From contig CAYVWB010000076.1 in assembly GCA_964455395.1 (NCBI GenBank), forward strand, positions 1 to 19,291: DNA of 19,291 nt, in the 5' to 3' direction. The notes under the pieces are model-generated. The model did not search any database and was not told the origin of the DNA. It saw only the letters and a list, made by a program, of their open reading frames with translations. Position numbers and translations under genes: made by a program. The stretch is from CAYVWB01 sp964455395. GTDB lineage: Bacteria > Desulfobacterota > Desulfovibrionia > Desulfovibrionales > Desulfovibrionaceae. Shown piece after piece: positions 1 to 6,882 of the stretch; position 1 is the stretch's first letter; each line of letters starts with the position of its first letter.

Positions 1-42
1 AGGCGGCCCTTCGCCGGCTTGGACTGCATGGGTACGGGGCAT
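1..42 (-). CDS. possible 5' end of a minus-strand gene running off the left edge
   Basis: On the minus strand a GGGAGGAG-like ribosome binding sequence (about 45-53) precedes an ATG at 42 that stays open for 14 codons to the window edge, reading MPRTHAVQAGEGPP. The spacing between the purine run and the ATG is short (about 2-4 bases), and the frame is also open upstream of the ATG. There is too little protein to recognise. It could equally be chance in GC-rich DNA. Confidence 0.2.
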   Translation of the reverse strand, partial: MPRTHAVQAGEGPP

Positions 43-268
43 GGCTCCTCCCGGGCGGTGGCGCGCAACGGCGCGCCGACGGGAGGGGCGTTTTCGCAAG
101 CGCAAAGCAGTACGGGAATAGCCAACCGCCGTCAAGATGGCGGCCTCGACGCCGACACAGCCGTCCCCGAAGTCTTCGCCGGCCATGCCGTCCACGCCGC
201 CCACGACGGCAGGGCAGCCCATGTCGTCCGCACGTTCCGAAAAATCTTGAAACGCTGGCGGAAATCCC
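43..268. other. GC-rich region without a supported gene
   Basis: This stretch lies between the possible minus-strand start at 42 and the tRNA promoter. A plus-strand frame is open from 19 to 360 but runs straight through the tRNA-Asn gene, has no convincing ribosome binding site, and its translation is low-complexity Ala/Arg/Gly-rich. I see no RNA gene or repeat here. Confidence 0.4.
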
Positions 269-297
269 TTGACGACGATGGTCCCGATCTGTATAAG
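269..297 (+). promoter_or_regulatory. sigma70-type promoter of tRNA-Asn
   Basis: A -35 hexamer TTGACG (269-274) and a -10 hexamer TATAAG (292-297) are separated by 17 bp, close to the sigma70 consensus. The expected transcription start is near 304, about 12 bases before the mature tRNA 5' end at 316, which fits a short tRNA leader. Confidence 0.7.
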
Positions 298-315
298 CCC
301 TACTTCACAACGCGT

Positions 316-391
316 TCCTCGGTAGCTCAATCGGCAGAGCGGGTGGCTGTTAACCACTAGGTTGGGTGTTCGAGTCACCCCCGAGGAGCCA
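316..391 (+). tRNA. tRNA-Asn (anticodon GTT)
   Basis: A complete cloverleaf can be folded. The acceptor stem pairs TCCTCGG (316-322) with CCGAGGA (381-387). The D stem is GCTC/GAGC (325-328, 337-340). The anticodon stem is GGTGG/CCACT (342-346, 354-358) with loop CTGTTAA, which gives anticodon GTT at 349-351. The T stem is GGGTG/CACCC with loop TTCGAGT (369-375). The discriminator base is G388 and the 3' CCA is encoded (389-391). It has its own promoter upstream and an intrinsic terminator ten bases downstream, so it is probably a single-gene transcript. Confidence 0.97.
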
Positions 392-400
392 GCCATTTCA

Positions 401-434
401 AGCCCTTGCGGTCCAATGATCGCGAGGGCTTTTT
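401..434 (+). terminator. intrinsic terminator of tRNA-Asn
   Basis: A 10-bp stem, AGCCCTTGCG (401-410) against CGCGAGGGCT (421-430) with one G-U pair, encloses a 10-nt loop and runs into T430-T434. It begins ten bases after the tRNA CCA end. Confidence 0.85.
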
Positions 435-944
435 CGTGGAGATCGGGTTTCTCCCCGTCTTCTCCCCGCTCCCCGTGGGGAAGCCCCCCGCACCCCACCC
501 TGTGGGGAAGTCCCCCACACCCCACCCTTGAAGAGCAGCCGCCAGGCCGCACCCTCCGCCCCCTTCGCTGTATCGAGCTGGAACTCCACGGCCACGTCTG
601 CGTGGTCCATGGAGATGTGCGTCTTGCGTTCGCTTCGTGAGGGGGTTCCGCCCTGCCGCGGAAGAGGACGCGTTGGCGCGCGTTGGGCTCCAGCTGAATC
701 TGTCTGCAGATTGAGAATGTCGGTGGAAGCCCGCTGCAGTCCTCCAGCCGTCTGCGGCAGCCGCCGAGGCGTCTACCTGAAAAGACGTCACGTATTCCTT
801 GAAGCTCTCGAATGGCCGTTCACGTTGACGTGCGGACACGGCAGCAGTATCGTGTACGGGTATTTTTAATGCAAAAGGGCGTTGCCTTTTCTGTTTTGAC
901 AGGCATGGCGTTGGCTCAAGGAATGTATTCGATCAATGTAGAAT
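435..944. other. non-coding stretch, C-rich then AT-rich
   Basis: No reading frame here has both a plausible start and a protein-like composition, and the frames seen in both strands are short and Arg/Pro/Ser-rich. The visible structures are the C-rich tandem repeat at 475-528 and a weak hairpin, AAAAGG (873-878) with CCTTTT (885-890). From about 860 the base composition turns clearly AT-rich. A lone TTGACA at 896-901 has no good -10 partner at the usual distance. Confidence 0.5.
475..528. repeat. 27-bp C-rich tandem repeat, two copies
   Basis: Two head-to-tail 27-bp copies (475-501 and 502-528) share GTGGGGAAG, a C run, then CACCCCACCCT. They differ at only two positions, both inside the C-rich middle. 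On the minus strand they read as runs of three to six G separated by one to three bases, so a G-quadruplex is possible on that strand. They lie just downstream of the tRNA terminator. Confidence 0.85.
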
Positions 945-967
945 CCATATGAGTGCTTCTCCATATG
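945..967. promoter_or_regulatory. paired CCATATG sites, possible operator
   Basis: CCATATG occurs at 945-951 and again at 961-967, exactly 16 bp apart. The core CATATG is its own reverse complement. The pair sits about 20 bp upstream of the candidate promoter at 987-1015, on the side where an activator or repressor could bind. No known regulator site is recognised. Confidence 0.25.
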
Positions 968-986
968 CTGACACCCCGAAATTCTC

Positions 987-1015
987 TTGACGTGTCCGCA
1001 TGAAGTCGCTCTAAA
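987..1015 (+). promoter_or_regulatory. candidate promoter for the gene at 1137
   Basis: TTGACG (987-992) and TCTAAA (1010-1015) are separated by 17 bp inside an AT-rich island. The -35 matches five of six and the -10 matches four of six consensus bases. The predicted leader is about 115 nt. A second TTGACT at 1060-1065 has no convincing -10. Confidence 0.4.
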
Positions 1016-1136
1016 GCCAATGCTTTAATTCAAGAAAAGACGTACTTGCAATTAAATACTTGACTTCACGCTGCATGTGATGATTCGTGATGGCGTTCAC
1101 ATGCATCCAGTGCCCGTTTAGAGGAGAGTGATCGCG

Positions 1137-1901
1137 ATGTACGACATCAATATGGATGAGTTCAGCGTCGAGTTCGCGTGGTGTTGGCAGGCTGCGGGGC
1201 TGCACCTCCAACAAAAGGCGCAAGGGTGCGAAGTTGCCTGGCTCAAAGTCGAGCTGACGCCGCCTTTTTTGGAGCACCTCTCCTTGAGGGTGGGAAATCA
1301 ACTCTTTTTCATTCGGCTTGAGGACGTCGATGGAGCGTTGGAAATCCCCGGAAGCCGTCAAGGCGTCCGTTTCATCGCTGAGGGGTGCAAGGGTCACGCC
1401 TGCCTTATGCCCATGCGCAACGAGGCCGGGGCATGGAAGCCTGCCGCCTCCGGCTGGGGCCTCATCGATGAAACAGACGGTCGGGCCATTGATCCGCCTT
1501 CGCTCGACACGCAAGAGAAAATCGAGATGACCGACTGGGAAGTCCAAGATCTGGCGGTGCAAGTCGTCCGTGAACACATTCGGTCCGAGCTGAAGCACGA
1601 GGTCATGTCCTCGCAGGGGACCCCCGGCGTCGACCCCTCGCTTTGGTTCGTGGGGGAACATGGTCCGGAATGGGTGGTCGTGCGTGCGGTGCGCTTCCCG
1701 GCCGTGCGGGCGTCACTGCCGGACACGATGCGCGACATCGCTCAGAACTGCGCCGCACTGAGCCCGCGCGGCCACTTCGCCTCGGTTGCAGTCACCAACT
1801 ACGAAGACTCCACGGCGCCTTCGGGGCCAGTGGGGCTTCCGCTGTGGAGAGGCGAGGCCCTGGAAGTGGATTTCCCCGGGCTGGAGCCCTATGCGCTTTG
1901 A
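1137..1901 (+). CDS. conserved-looking protein of unknown function
   Basis: This gene encodes 254 aa and I do not recognise its family. The start is taken as ATG 1137, because GAGGAG (1121-1126) lies 10 bases before it. The in-frame GTG at 1128 almost touches that sequence. There is no signal peptide or membrane segment, so the product is probably cytoplasmic. The N-terminal half contains alternating hydrophobic strands (about residues 30-85). The C-terminal half has a distinctive stretch PSLWFVGEHGPEWVVVR near residues 165-181, and the protein ends in a Gly/Leu-rich segment (RGEALEVDFPGLEPYAL). Acidic and aromatic residues around WFVG...EWVVVR look like a beta-hairpin core, but no function follows from that. 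It stands alone between a candidate promoter and the short frames at 1966. Coding status is well supported by length, ribosome binding site and composition. Confidence 0.8.
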   Translation: MYDINMDEFSVEFAWCWQAAGLHLQQKAQGCEVAWLKVELTPPFLEHLSLRVGNQLFFIRLEDVDGALEIPGSRQGVRFIAEGCKGHACLMPMRNEAGAWKPAASGWGLIDETDGRAIDPPSLDTQEKIEMTDWEVQDLAVQVVREHIRSELKHEVMSSQGTPGVDPSLWFVGEHGPEWVVVRAVRFPAVRASLPDTMRDIAQNCAALSPRGHFASVAVTNYEDSTAPSGPVGLPLWRGEALEVDFPGLEPYAL

Positions 1902-1965
1902 GCCGTTCCTTCGGGTTGTCGCACTTGGGAATGGCGTCGCCTGTCAGGACACAGGGAGGACGCGC

Positions 1966-2109
1966 ATGACGATTTCAAGCCCAATGATATCGCTGGTTGT
2001 CGACGAGGCGATGTTTTTTTGGTCGTACCTGTCGATCATCGGGCATATTCATGGTAGATATTGTATCCGTTTTGGTCGCCCCCCCCGCCAGACCTGCGTC
2101 AACACTTGA
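1966..2109 (+). CDS. small hydrophobic protein, possibly the first part of a frameshifted gene
   Basis: This 47-aa frame has a strong ribosome binding site, AGGGAGGA (1953-1960), five bases before ATG 1966. The N-terminal 30 residues are hydrophobic (ISLVVDEAMFFWSYLSIIG). After them the frame becomes a short basic, Pro/Cys-containing tail and stops at 2107-2109. The tail begins at a run of eight C (2079-2086). With one C fewer, translation would pass into the frame that ends at 2185, adding a second hydrophobic segment and giving a 72-aa protein. It starts 64 bp after the gene at 1137 and may be co-transcribed with it. It could be a small membrane protein, a leader peptide, or a broken gene. 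Confidence 0.4.
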   Translation: MTISSPMISLVVDEAMFFWSYLSIIGHIHGRYCIRFGRPPRQTCVNT

Positions 2110-2185
2110 GGATGTAACTGCGTATTTGTTCCTCGCGCTCATCATCGGCTTGTTGTTCGGCTTGGCGTCACGCTTCTCTTGCTGA
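2051..2185 (+). CDS. short membrane-segment frame, possible C-terminal half of the frame at 1966
   Basis: From ATG 2051 this frame encodes 44 aa. Its second half, TLEDVTAYLFLALIIGLLFG, is an acidic lead-in followed by a convincing transmembrane helix, and it ends in ASRFSC. No ribosome binding site precedes ATG 2051. That makes independent translation doubtful and favours reading it as the continuation, one base out of frame, of the gene that starts at 1966. It ends 83 bp before the MscS-like gene. I do not recognise a family. Confidence 0.3.
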   Translation: MVDIVSVLVAPPARPASTLEDVTAYLFLALIIGLLFGLASRFSC

Positions 2186-2268
2186 TGTGCTGTGCAATAC
2201 CCATGCATGAGCGCTCCTGGGACATAGGCGCATGCTCTCCGCGAAATGACAAACACGAAGGCGGCGTC

Positions 2269-4044
2269 ATGCTGAATCGCTCTTGCTACGTATCGATCGT
2301 ATTGCTTTGTCTGATTATTTCTGTCCTGGCTTCATCATTCGATGGATTCGCACAATCTCAGCACACGAATGCGTCTCAGGAAAATGCGACACAAACCAAC
2401 GCAACGCATGATGATGACGTGGAAGAGCCCGTTGAAGATCCCATGCAACGGCGTCTGGACGCGCTGAGATCGTTGCTGGACAAGATAATTGAAGAGCGAC
2501 AACAGGTCGCGGCACTGCAGAAGAGTCTGAAGCGCGCGACGAGCGAGCAGGACAAAGCGGCGCTTCGTGCGGAGCTGGAAGCAACCCAGGCGCAGGTTGC
2601 CGAGCGCGAAGATTCGTTCATGCAGTTGATAACCGGGATCTCGGTGAGGGTGTACGACCAGACGCCCCCGCCCGACGACACCAGCGCCCTGGATGAACTG
2701 CAAGCCATCTTCGAGCCGATATTCAGCAAGATCAAAGAGGTCACCACGAGAACGCGACGCATGGAGCAGTTGCGGACCGATATCGCTGCGAGCATGGACC
2801 TGGAGCAACGTATCCGAGCCGGTCTGGAGCAAACCGAAGCGCTCAAGACCGAAACCGACGACCCCATGCTCCTCAACGCCTTCGAGGTCGCGACGCAGCA
2901 GATCCAGGAGCGGCTTGAAGAGCTGGAGCAGGACCGAGCCATCAAGGAAGAGCAGCTGCGGAAGTTGCAGGCGGATCGCGGCGTCTGGAAATCTTTCCAA
3001 CAGTTCTTTGGCGAACTGCTAGGGCGCCACGTCATGAACCTCTTCATCACGTTGCTGGTCGCTTCTGGAATCTATGCCGCAATCCGTTTTGTTTACGGTG
3101 GAGTATTGAAGCTCCAAGTTGTGCGCAGCCGACTTGAGGACGTCTATTGGTTCAGAATCGTGGACGTGCTCATCCGGGGGCTCATCATCCTTGTGGCCAT
3201 GGTGGGCGGCCTGTTCGTACTCTATTTTCTGAATGATTGGATACTCATCGGCCTGTTCACGCTCCTGGCGTTGGGCTTTCTGTGGTCCGTGAAGGACAGT
3301 CTGCCCACCCAGATGCAGCACGCGCAACTGCTGCTCAACATCGGCTCCGTGCGGGAGCGGGAGCGGGTCATCTACAGAGGTCTGCCTTGGGAAGTCAGGC
3401 CTATCGGGTACTACACCAAGCTCGTCAACCCCGCCCTGGAAAGCGGCCACTTGCGCGTCAAGTTGGCGGAGCTCGACGGGATGTCCTCTCGGCGGTTCAG
3501 TCCCCTGGACCAATGGTTCCCCACCAAGAAGAACGACTGGGTGATTCTGACGGATGGCACCTACGGCCAAGTGCTGCGGCAAACGCCCGAGCATGTGATT
3601 CTGAAAATTTTCGGCGTCAGCGAGAAGACGTACTTGACCCAGACGTTTCTGAGTCTTTCGCCGCTCAATATTTCCAAGGGATATGCGTTGTTCCTTACCT
3701 TCGGGGTGGATTACGCGCACCAGGACGACGTGACGCGAACGATCCCCGCCATCCTTGAAAATGACATCAGGGACGGCTTTGCGGAAGCCGGCCAAGCCGA
3801 GCACATGGTAAGTCTTTTCGTCGAATTCAATGACGCGAGCGCGTCGTCTCTGGACTTCGCGGTCTTCGCGCAGTTCACCGCCGAAACCGCCGACAGGTAT
3901 TACAAGATGCGTCGGTTGCTCCTGCGTTTTCTTGTGGAGTCCTGCAGCCGTAACGGGTGGACGATTCCCTTCACGCAGGTGACTGTCCACGCGGCCGAAG
4001 GCGAAGGGCCTGTGCGTCTCCCTCAAAGCGCTGAAACCGAGTAG
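2269..4044 (+). CDS. MscS-family mechanosensitive channel-like protein with long coiled coil
   Basis: This 591-aa protein is predicted to form a tension-gated pore in the inner membrane. ATG 2269 is chosen because GAAGG precedes it at about 7 bases and because it places a signal-peptide-like segment at the N-terminus (hydrophobic residues 8-22, likely cleavage near GFA-Q, residue 28). The open frame extends upstream to 2179, but that extension would bury the signal. Residues 55-245 are highly charged and helical (long coiled coil, presumably periplasmic). Transmembrane helices lie near 256-278, 300-321 and 325-345. An MscS-like beta domain follows (about 417-470; NDWVILTDGTYGQV, ending SPLNIS). 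The C-terminal alpha/beta part (about 475-575) ends with GWTIPFTQVTVHA, matching the 'IPFPQRTVH' signature of the family. The pore helix is not the usual Gly/Ala-rich MscS TM3, so it is a divergent member. Ion specificity and gating cannot be read from the sequence. Confidence 0.82.
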   Translation: MLNRSCYVSIVLLCLIISVLASSFDGFAQSQHTNASQENATQTNATHDDDVEEPVEDPMQRRLDALRSLLDKIIEERQQVAALQKSLKRATSEQDKAALRAELEATQAQVAEREDSFMQLITGISVRVYDQTPPPDDTSALDELQAIFEPIFSKIKEVTTRTRRMEQLRTDIAASMDLEQRIRAGLEQTEALKTETDDPMLLNAFEVATQQIQERLEELEQDRAIKEEQLRKLQADRGVWKSFQQFFGELLGRHVMNLFITLLVASGIYAAIRFVYGGVLKLQVVRSRLEDVYWFRIVDVLIRGLIILVAMVGGLFVLYFLNDWILIGLFTLLALGFLWSVKDSLPTQMQHAQLLLNIGSVRERERVIYRGLPWEVRPIGYYTKLVNPALESGHLRVKLAELDGMSSRRFSPLDQWFPTKKNDWVILTDGTYGQVLRQTPEHVILKIFGVSEKTYLTQTFLSLSPLNISKGYALFLTFGVDYAHQDDVTRTIPAILENDIRDGFAEAGQAEHMVSLFVEFNDASASSLDFAVFAQFTAETADRYYKMRRLLLRFLVESCSRNGWTIPFTQVTVHAAEGEGPVRLPQSAETE

Positions 4045-4229
4045 CCCCCTGCCATCATCAAGACGCGACGAGGCCATATCTCATGCGACATGGATTTGCT
4101 TGCTCCCTTGGTATGCAGATGTCTCTCCATTCGCCTTGAGCGCGGCGGAAAGTGGGGGGCGCGGGCAGGAGCCCCCCCCCGCGATGCATTGGGCGCCCGG
4201 GGTTTTCGGGACTACCTGTCCACGCGCCC

Positions 4230-4291
4230 ATGACGCGCCCATGACGCGCCCATGACGCCCCATGACGCCCCATGACGCCCCATGACGCGCC
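4230..4291. repeat. 10-11 bp tandem repeat, six copies
   Basis: Six head-to-tail units begin with ATGACG. They are two 11-bp units ATGACGCGCCC (4230-4251), three 10-bp units ATGACGCCCC (4252-4281) and one ATGACGCGCC (4282-4291). A partial unit, CGCGCCC, precedes them. The period equals one turn of DNA, so each unit presents the same face of the helix. The array lies between the MscS-like gene and the H-NOX operon. Confidence 0.95.
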
Positions 4292-4320
4292 GGGGCTGTG
4301 GACAGGCGTCCAGGCCCCCT

Positions 4321-4337
4321 CGTCGATGGAATCGACG
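4321..4337. other. perfect 7-bp inverted repeat
   Basis: CGTCGAT and ATCGACG flank GGA. There is no following T run, so this is not an intrinsic terminator. It could be an operator or chance. Confidence 0.3.
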
Positions 4338-4713
4338 CGGAAACTGTTTCGAACCGCCGTCACGGGACAAGGATGTTCATGCGCCGGAAAGGGGCGGTGA
4401 GGGCGTATTCTCCAGCGAAGGAAATAATGAGGTGACCCGCGCCGTGCTGCGGGCTCCCCTCCTTCCAGCCACTGCCGCAGTCCACTCCCGACCGACCACG
4501 CGCAACCAGGGTGGGGCGCTTTTCGACGCCTCCAGTGGGTCGGATTTCGGCGCCGCTCGACAGGCTTCCTGGCTTCGCATGCGGTGTGCGGATGCATGTC
4601 TCTCTATGCAAGGGTATATGCGTGCAGGCGTCTCCTGTCGGATTCCTCATGCTGGACACTGAAGACAGCTTGCCTTATCGCTACGCAACGACCCAAGCAC
4701 AAGGAGCCAGCGA

Positions 4714-5259
4714 ATGTATGGACTGGTCAATCAAGGCATCCGCAAGATGGTCATCCAGAATTTCGGCGAAGCAACCTGGAACGCCATCTGCGAACGAGCC
4801 GGCGTGGATGACGTGTTCGTGGCCATGGAGCCGTACCCCGACGAGGTGACGCTGAGCCTGGTCGGCGCCGCCAGTGAGGTGTTGTCGCTGCCGCCCGACA
4901 AGGTGCTCCACGCGTTCGGGAAGTGGTGGATCGGCAATGCAGCGAACGAGTACAGCGGGATTTTTCAGTTGACCGGCGAGAGCTTTCCGGAGTTCATCGA
5001 GAACCTCGACAGCATCCATACGCGGGTGTTGAGCATGATGCCCAGGCTGACCCCGCCTCTGTTTCGCCTGTCGGACCAGACGGACAACTCCGTCGTGGTG
5101 CACTACTATTCGCAGCGGCAAGGCCTCTATCCCATGGTTGCAGGGATGATAGAAGGGATAGGGGAGTGGTTTGCAGCGCCAGTCGTCATCGAAAACATCC
5201 ACCATGAAGGGGGAGACCCCGAACATACGATCTTCACCGTGCGTGTCGAGGATGCGTAA
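4714..5259 (+). CDS. H-NOX haem nitric-oxide sensor protein
   Basis: This is a stand-alone H-NOX domain of 181 aa, the usual length for bacterial members. Its role is to bind gaseous ligand, chiefly NO, on a b-type haem and to pass the signal to a partner protein in the cytoplasm. The family residues fall at their canonical positions: His102 (NLDSIHTRV) is the proximal haem ligand, Pro115 is the haem-bending proline, and Tyr131, Ser133 and Arg135 (YYSQR) form the Y-x-S-x-R contact to the haem propionates. Position 140 is Pro rather than the distal Tyr of oxygen-binding H-NOX proteins, which favours NO over O2. AAGGAG (4701-4706) lies seven bases before ATG 4714. The stop is 20 bp before the HNOBA-GGEEF gene, so the two are very probably one operon and a sensor-effector pair. 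Function is well supported by motifs; ligand choice is inferred. Confidence 0.95.
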   Translation: MYGLVNQGIRKMVIQNFGEATWNAICERAGVDDVFVAMEPYPDEVTLSLVGAASEVLSLPPDKVLHAFGKWWIGNAANEYSGIFQLTGESFPEFIENLDSIHTRVLSMMPRLTPPLFRLSDQTDNSVVVHYYSQRQGLYPMVAGMIEGIGEWFAAPVVIENIHHEGGDPEHTIFTVRVEDA

Positions 5260-5279
5260 CCCGCCTTGAGACGAATGGC

Positions 5280-6869
5280 ATGAGCACGAACAGAACGATC
5301 ATCGAGGCGGCTTTCCCCTTCCACATCCTCCTTGATCATGACTTGCGCATCACCAGCCTCGGCGATTCGTTGGTCAAGCTGGGCTACGACCCGGCGCGTC
5401 GCCCCGCGTTGACGGAGGTGTTCCGGATCAGGAGGCCTCTGGTCGAAGCGGCATTTTCCGCCATCATCGAACATTCGTCGTCAGTCTTTCTTCTGGAAGA
5501 CTTGAGCCAACGCCTCGCCCTCAAGGGGCAGATGGTCGAAGTCGGTTCGCATGGCGCGAAAGCGCTGGCCTTCCTGGGGTCGCCAGTCCTGCACAGCCTG
5601 GATAACGCCAGACAGGTCGGGTTGCGCCTGAGCGACTTCGCCCTCCATGACAGCACCTTGGACTATCTTGTCCTCATGCAGATCCAAGAGAGCGGCCATA
5701 ACGACACCAAGCGACTCGCCGAGACACTGCTGGAAGAGACACAAGCCCGACGGAAGGCGCAGGAGGTTCTGGAGCACACCAACCTCACCCTCGAAAGCAC
5801 TGTTCTCGAACGAACGGAAGCATTGTCGAACGCGAACAGGCAGCTTGAAGACGTCGTGAGGCGACTGAACGCCTCCAACATGGATTTACGTACGCTCAAC
5901 ATGGTGGACGCCACGTTGCACCGGTGTCAAACGGTTGAAGAAGCCTTTCCCACCGTCATTCAAGCCATCCGGAAGCTGTTCCCGGAGAGCTCCGGCCACA
6001 TCGCCTGCCACGATGACGACTCGGAACTCTTCAAGGTGAGCGCGCAGTGGGGCCGAACGCAACACCGCCTCGGCGCCACGTTTCGTCGTGACGAGTGCCC
6101 AGCCATCGCCAGCCACACGACCTATGCCGGCCACGGACCACGCAAAGGCGTCGCCTGCCCTGAACTGGAAAACATGGGCGAGGACGAATACTACACGTGC
6201 CGGCCCCTCCAGGCGGGGGGCAGCGTCCTGGGGTTGCTCCATTTTCATTACGGGAGCGAGCCTGCTCCGGACGACCGGGATGCAGGGGAGCAACGGCGCC
6301 ATACCCTCGCCACCACCCTTGCGGAACACATGGCCCTCGGCCTTTCCAACATCCGATTGCGTCAAAAGCTCGAAGAAGAATCCATTCGGGACCCCATGAC
6401 CCGCCTGTTCAACCGACGCTACATGACGACCGTGCTTGAACGCGAACTCGCCAGGGCGCAGCGACACACCCACCATGCCTGTGGCGTGATCCTGCTGGAT
6501 GTGGATCATTTCAAGATGTTCAATGACACCCATGGCCATCAGGCCGGCGACAGGGCGCTCGTCCGTCTGGCTTCGCTCTTGTCGTCCCAGGTGAGGAAAG
6601 GGGACGTGGTCTGCCGCTATGGGGGCGAGGAGTTCCTCCTCATCCTCAACCACTCCTCCATGGAGGATGCGGCGCGACGAGCCGAAGCCATCCGCGCGGC
6701 CGCCGAGCAGCTGCGCATCGCGCATGACGACGCCTGCCTCCGGATCACCATCTCGGCCGGCGTGACCGGCTTTCGGCCCGGAGACGATATGGACAGCGTG
6801 ATCCGACGGGCTGACCACGCCCTCTACGAAGCCAAGCAGCAGGGACGCAACCGGGTCGTCGCCTCGTAA
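5280..6869 (+). CDS. HNOBA-GAF-GGEEF diguanylate cyclase, partner of H-NOX
   Basis: This 529-aa cytoplasmic protein is predicted to make c-di-GMP from two GTP under control of the H-NOX protein. Residues 10-135 match the HNOBA domain of soluble guanylate cyclase: AFPFHILLDHDLRI, LKGQM near 82, then GSPVLHSL and GLRLSDFALHDSTLD (about 100-128). A signalling coiled coil covers 136-205. A GAF-like domain follows (about 206-360; DECPAI at 271 and CPEL at 293). The GGDEF domain spans 366-528 with metal-binding Asp407, active-site GGEEF at 448-452 and an RxxD inhibition site (Arg439, Asp442) exactly five residues before it. Catalysis and product feedback therefore both look intact. No EAL domain is present. 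The ribosome binding site is weak (TTGAGACG), which suggests coupling to the H-NOX gene 20 bp upstream. Confidence 0.94.
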   Translation: MSTNRTIIEAAFPFHILLDHDLRITSLGDSLVKLGYDPARRPALTEVFRIRRPLVEAAFSAIIEHSSSVFLLEDLSQRLALKGQMVEVGSHGAKALAFLGSPVLHSLDNARQVGLRLSDFALHDSTLDYLVLMQIQESGHNDTKRLAETLLEETQARRKAQEVLEHTNLTLESTVLERTEALSNANRQLEDVVRRLNASNMDLRTLNMVDATLHRCQTVEEAFPTVIQAIRKLFPESSGHIACHDDDSELFKVSAQWGRTQHRLGATFRRDECPAIASHTTYAGHGPRKGVACPELENMGEDEYYTCRPLQAGGSVLGLLHFHYGSEPAPDDRDAGEQRRHTLATTLAEHMALGLSNIRLRQKLEEESIRDPMTRLFNRRYMTTVLERELARAQRHTHHACGVILLDVDHFKMFNDTHGHQAGDRALVRLASLLSSQVRKGDVVCRYGGEEFLLILNHSSMEDAARRAEAIRAAAEQLRIAHDDACLRITISAGVTGFRPGDDMDSVIRRADHALYEAKQQGRNRVVAS

Positions 6870-6882
6870 CGCGCGATCCGCT

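Larger units (their letters stand above)
4045..4713. other. 669-bp non-coding interval with repeats and inverted repeats
   Basis: There is no supported gene here; frames on both strands are short and of shadow-like composition. The interval holds a C9 run (4172-4180), the tandem repeat at 4230-4291, a perfect 7-bp hairpin CGTCGAT/ATCGACG with a 3-nt loop (4321-4337), and an inverted repeat TGCAT-N8-ATGCA (4593-4610) about 100 bp upstream of the H-NOX start. The last of these could be an operator. I could not identify a clear sigma70 promoter for the H-NOX gene. Confidence 0.5.

Noticed and set aside
19..360. 113-aa plus-strand frame
   Set aside because: It overlaps the tRNA-Asn gene and its promoter and lacks a ribosome binding site.
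1090..1104. sigma54-type promoter (TGGC ... TGC)
   Set aside because: The GG and GC elements are 9 rather than 10 bases apart and the rest does not fit the consensus.
1128..1136. GTG start for the 254-aa protein
   Set aside because: It lies one base after the ribosome binding sequence GAGGAG; ATG 1137 has better spacing.
2179..2268. 30-residue N-terminal extension of the MscS-like protein
   Set aside because: It would start at TTG without a ribosome binding site and would place the signal peptide internally.
4230..4291. CRISPR array
   Set aside because: The units are 10-11 bp with no spacers, and no cas genes are present.
4654..4713. short leader peptide before H-NOX
   Set aside because: The ATG near 4649 has no ribosome binding site and the frame runs into the H-NOX start without coding character.
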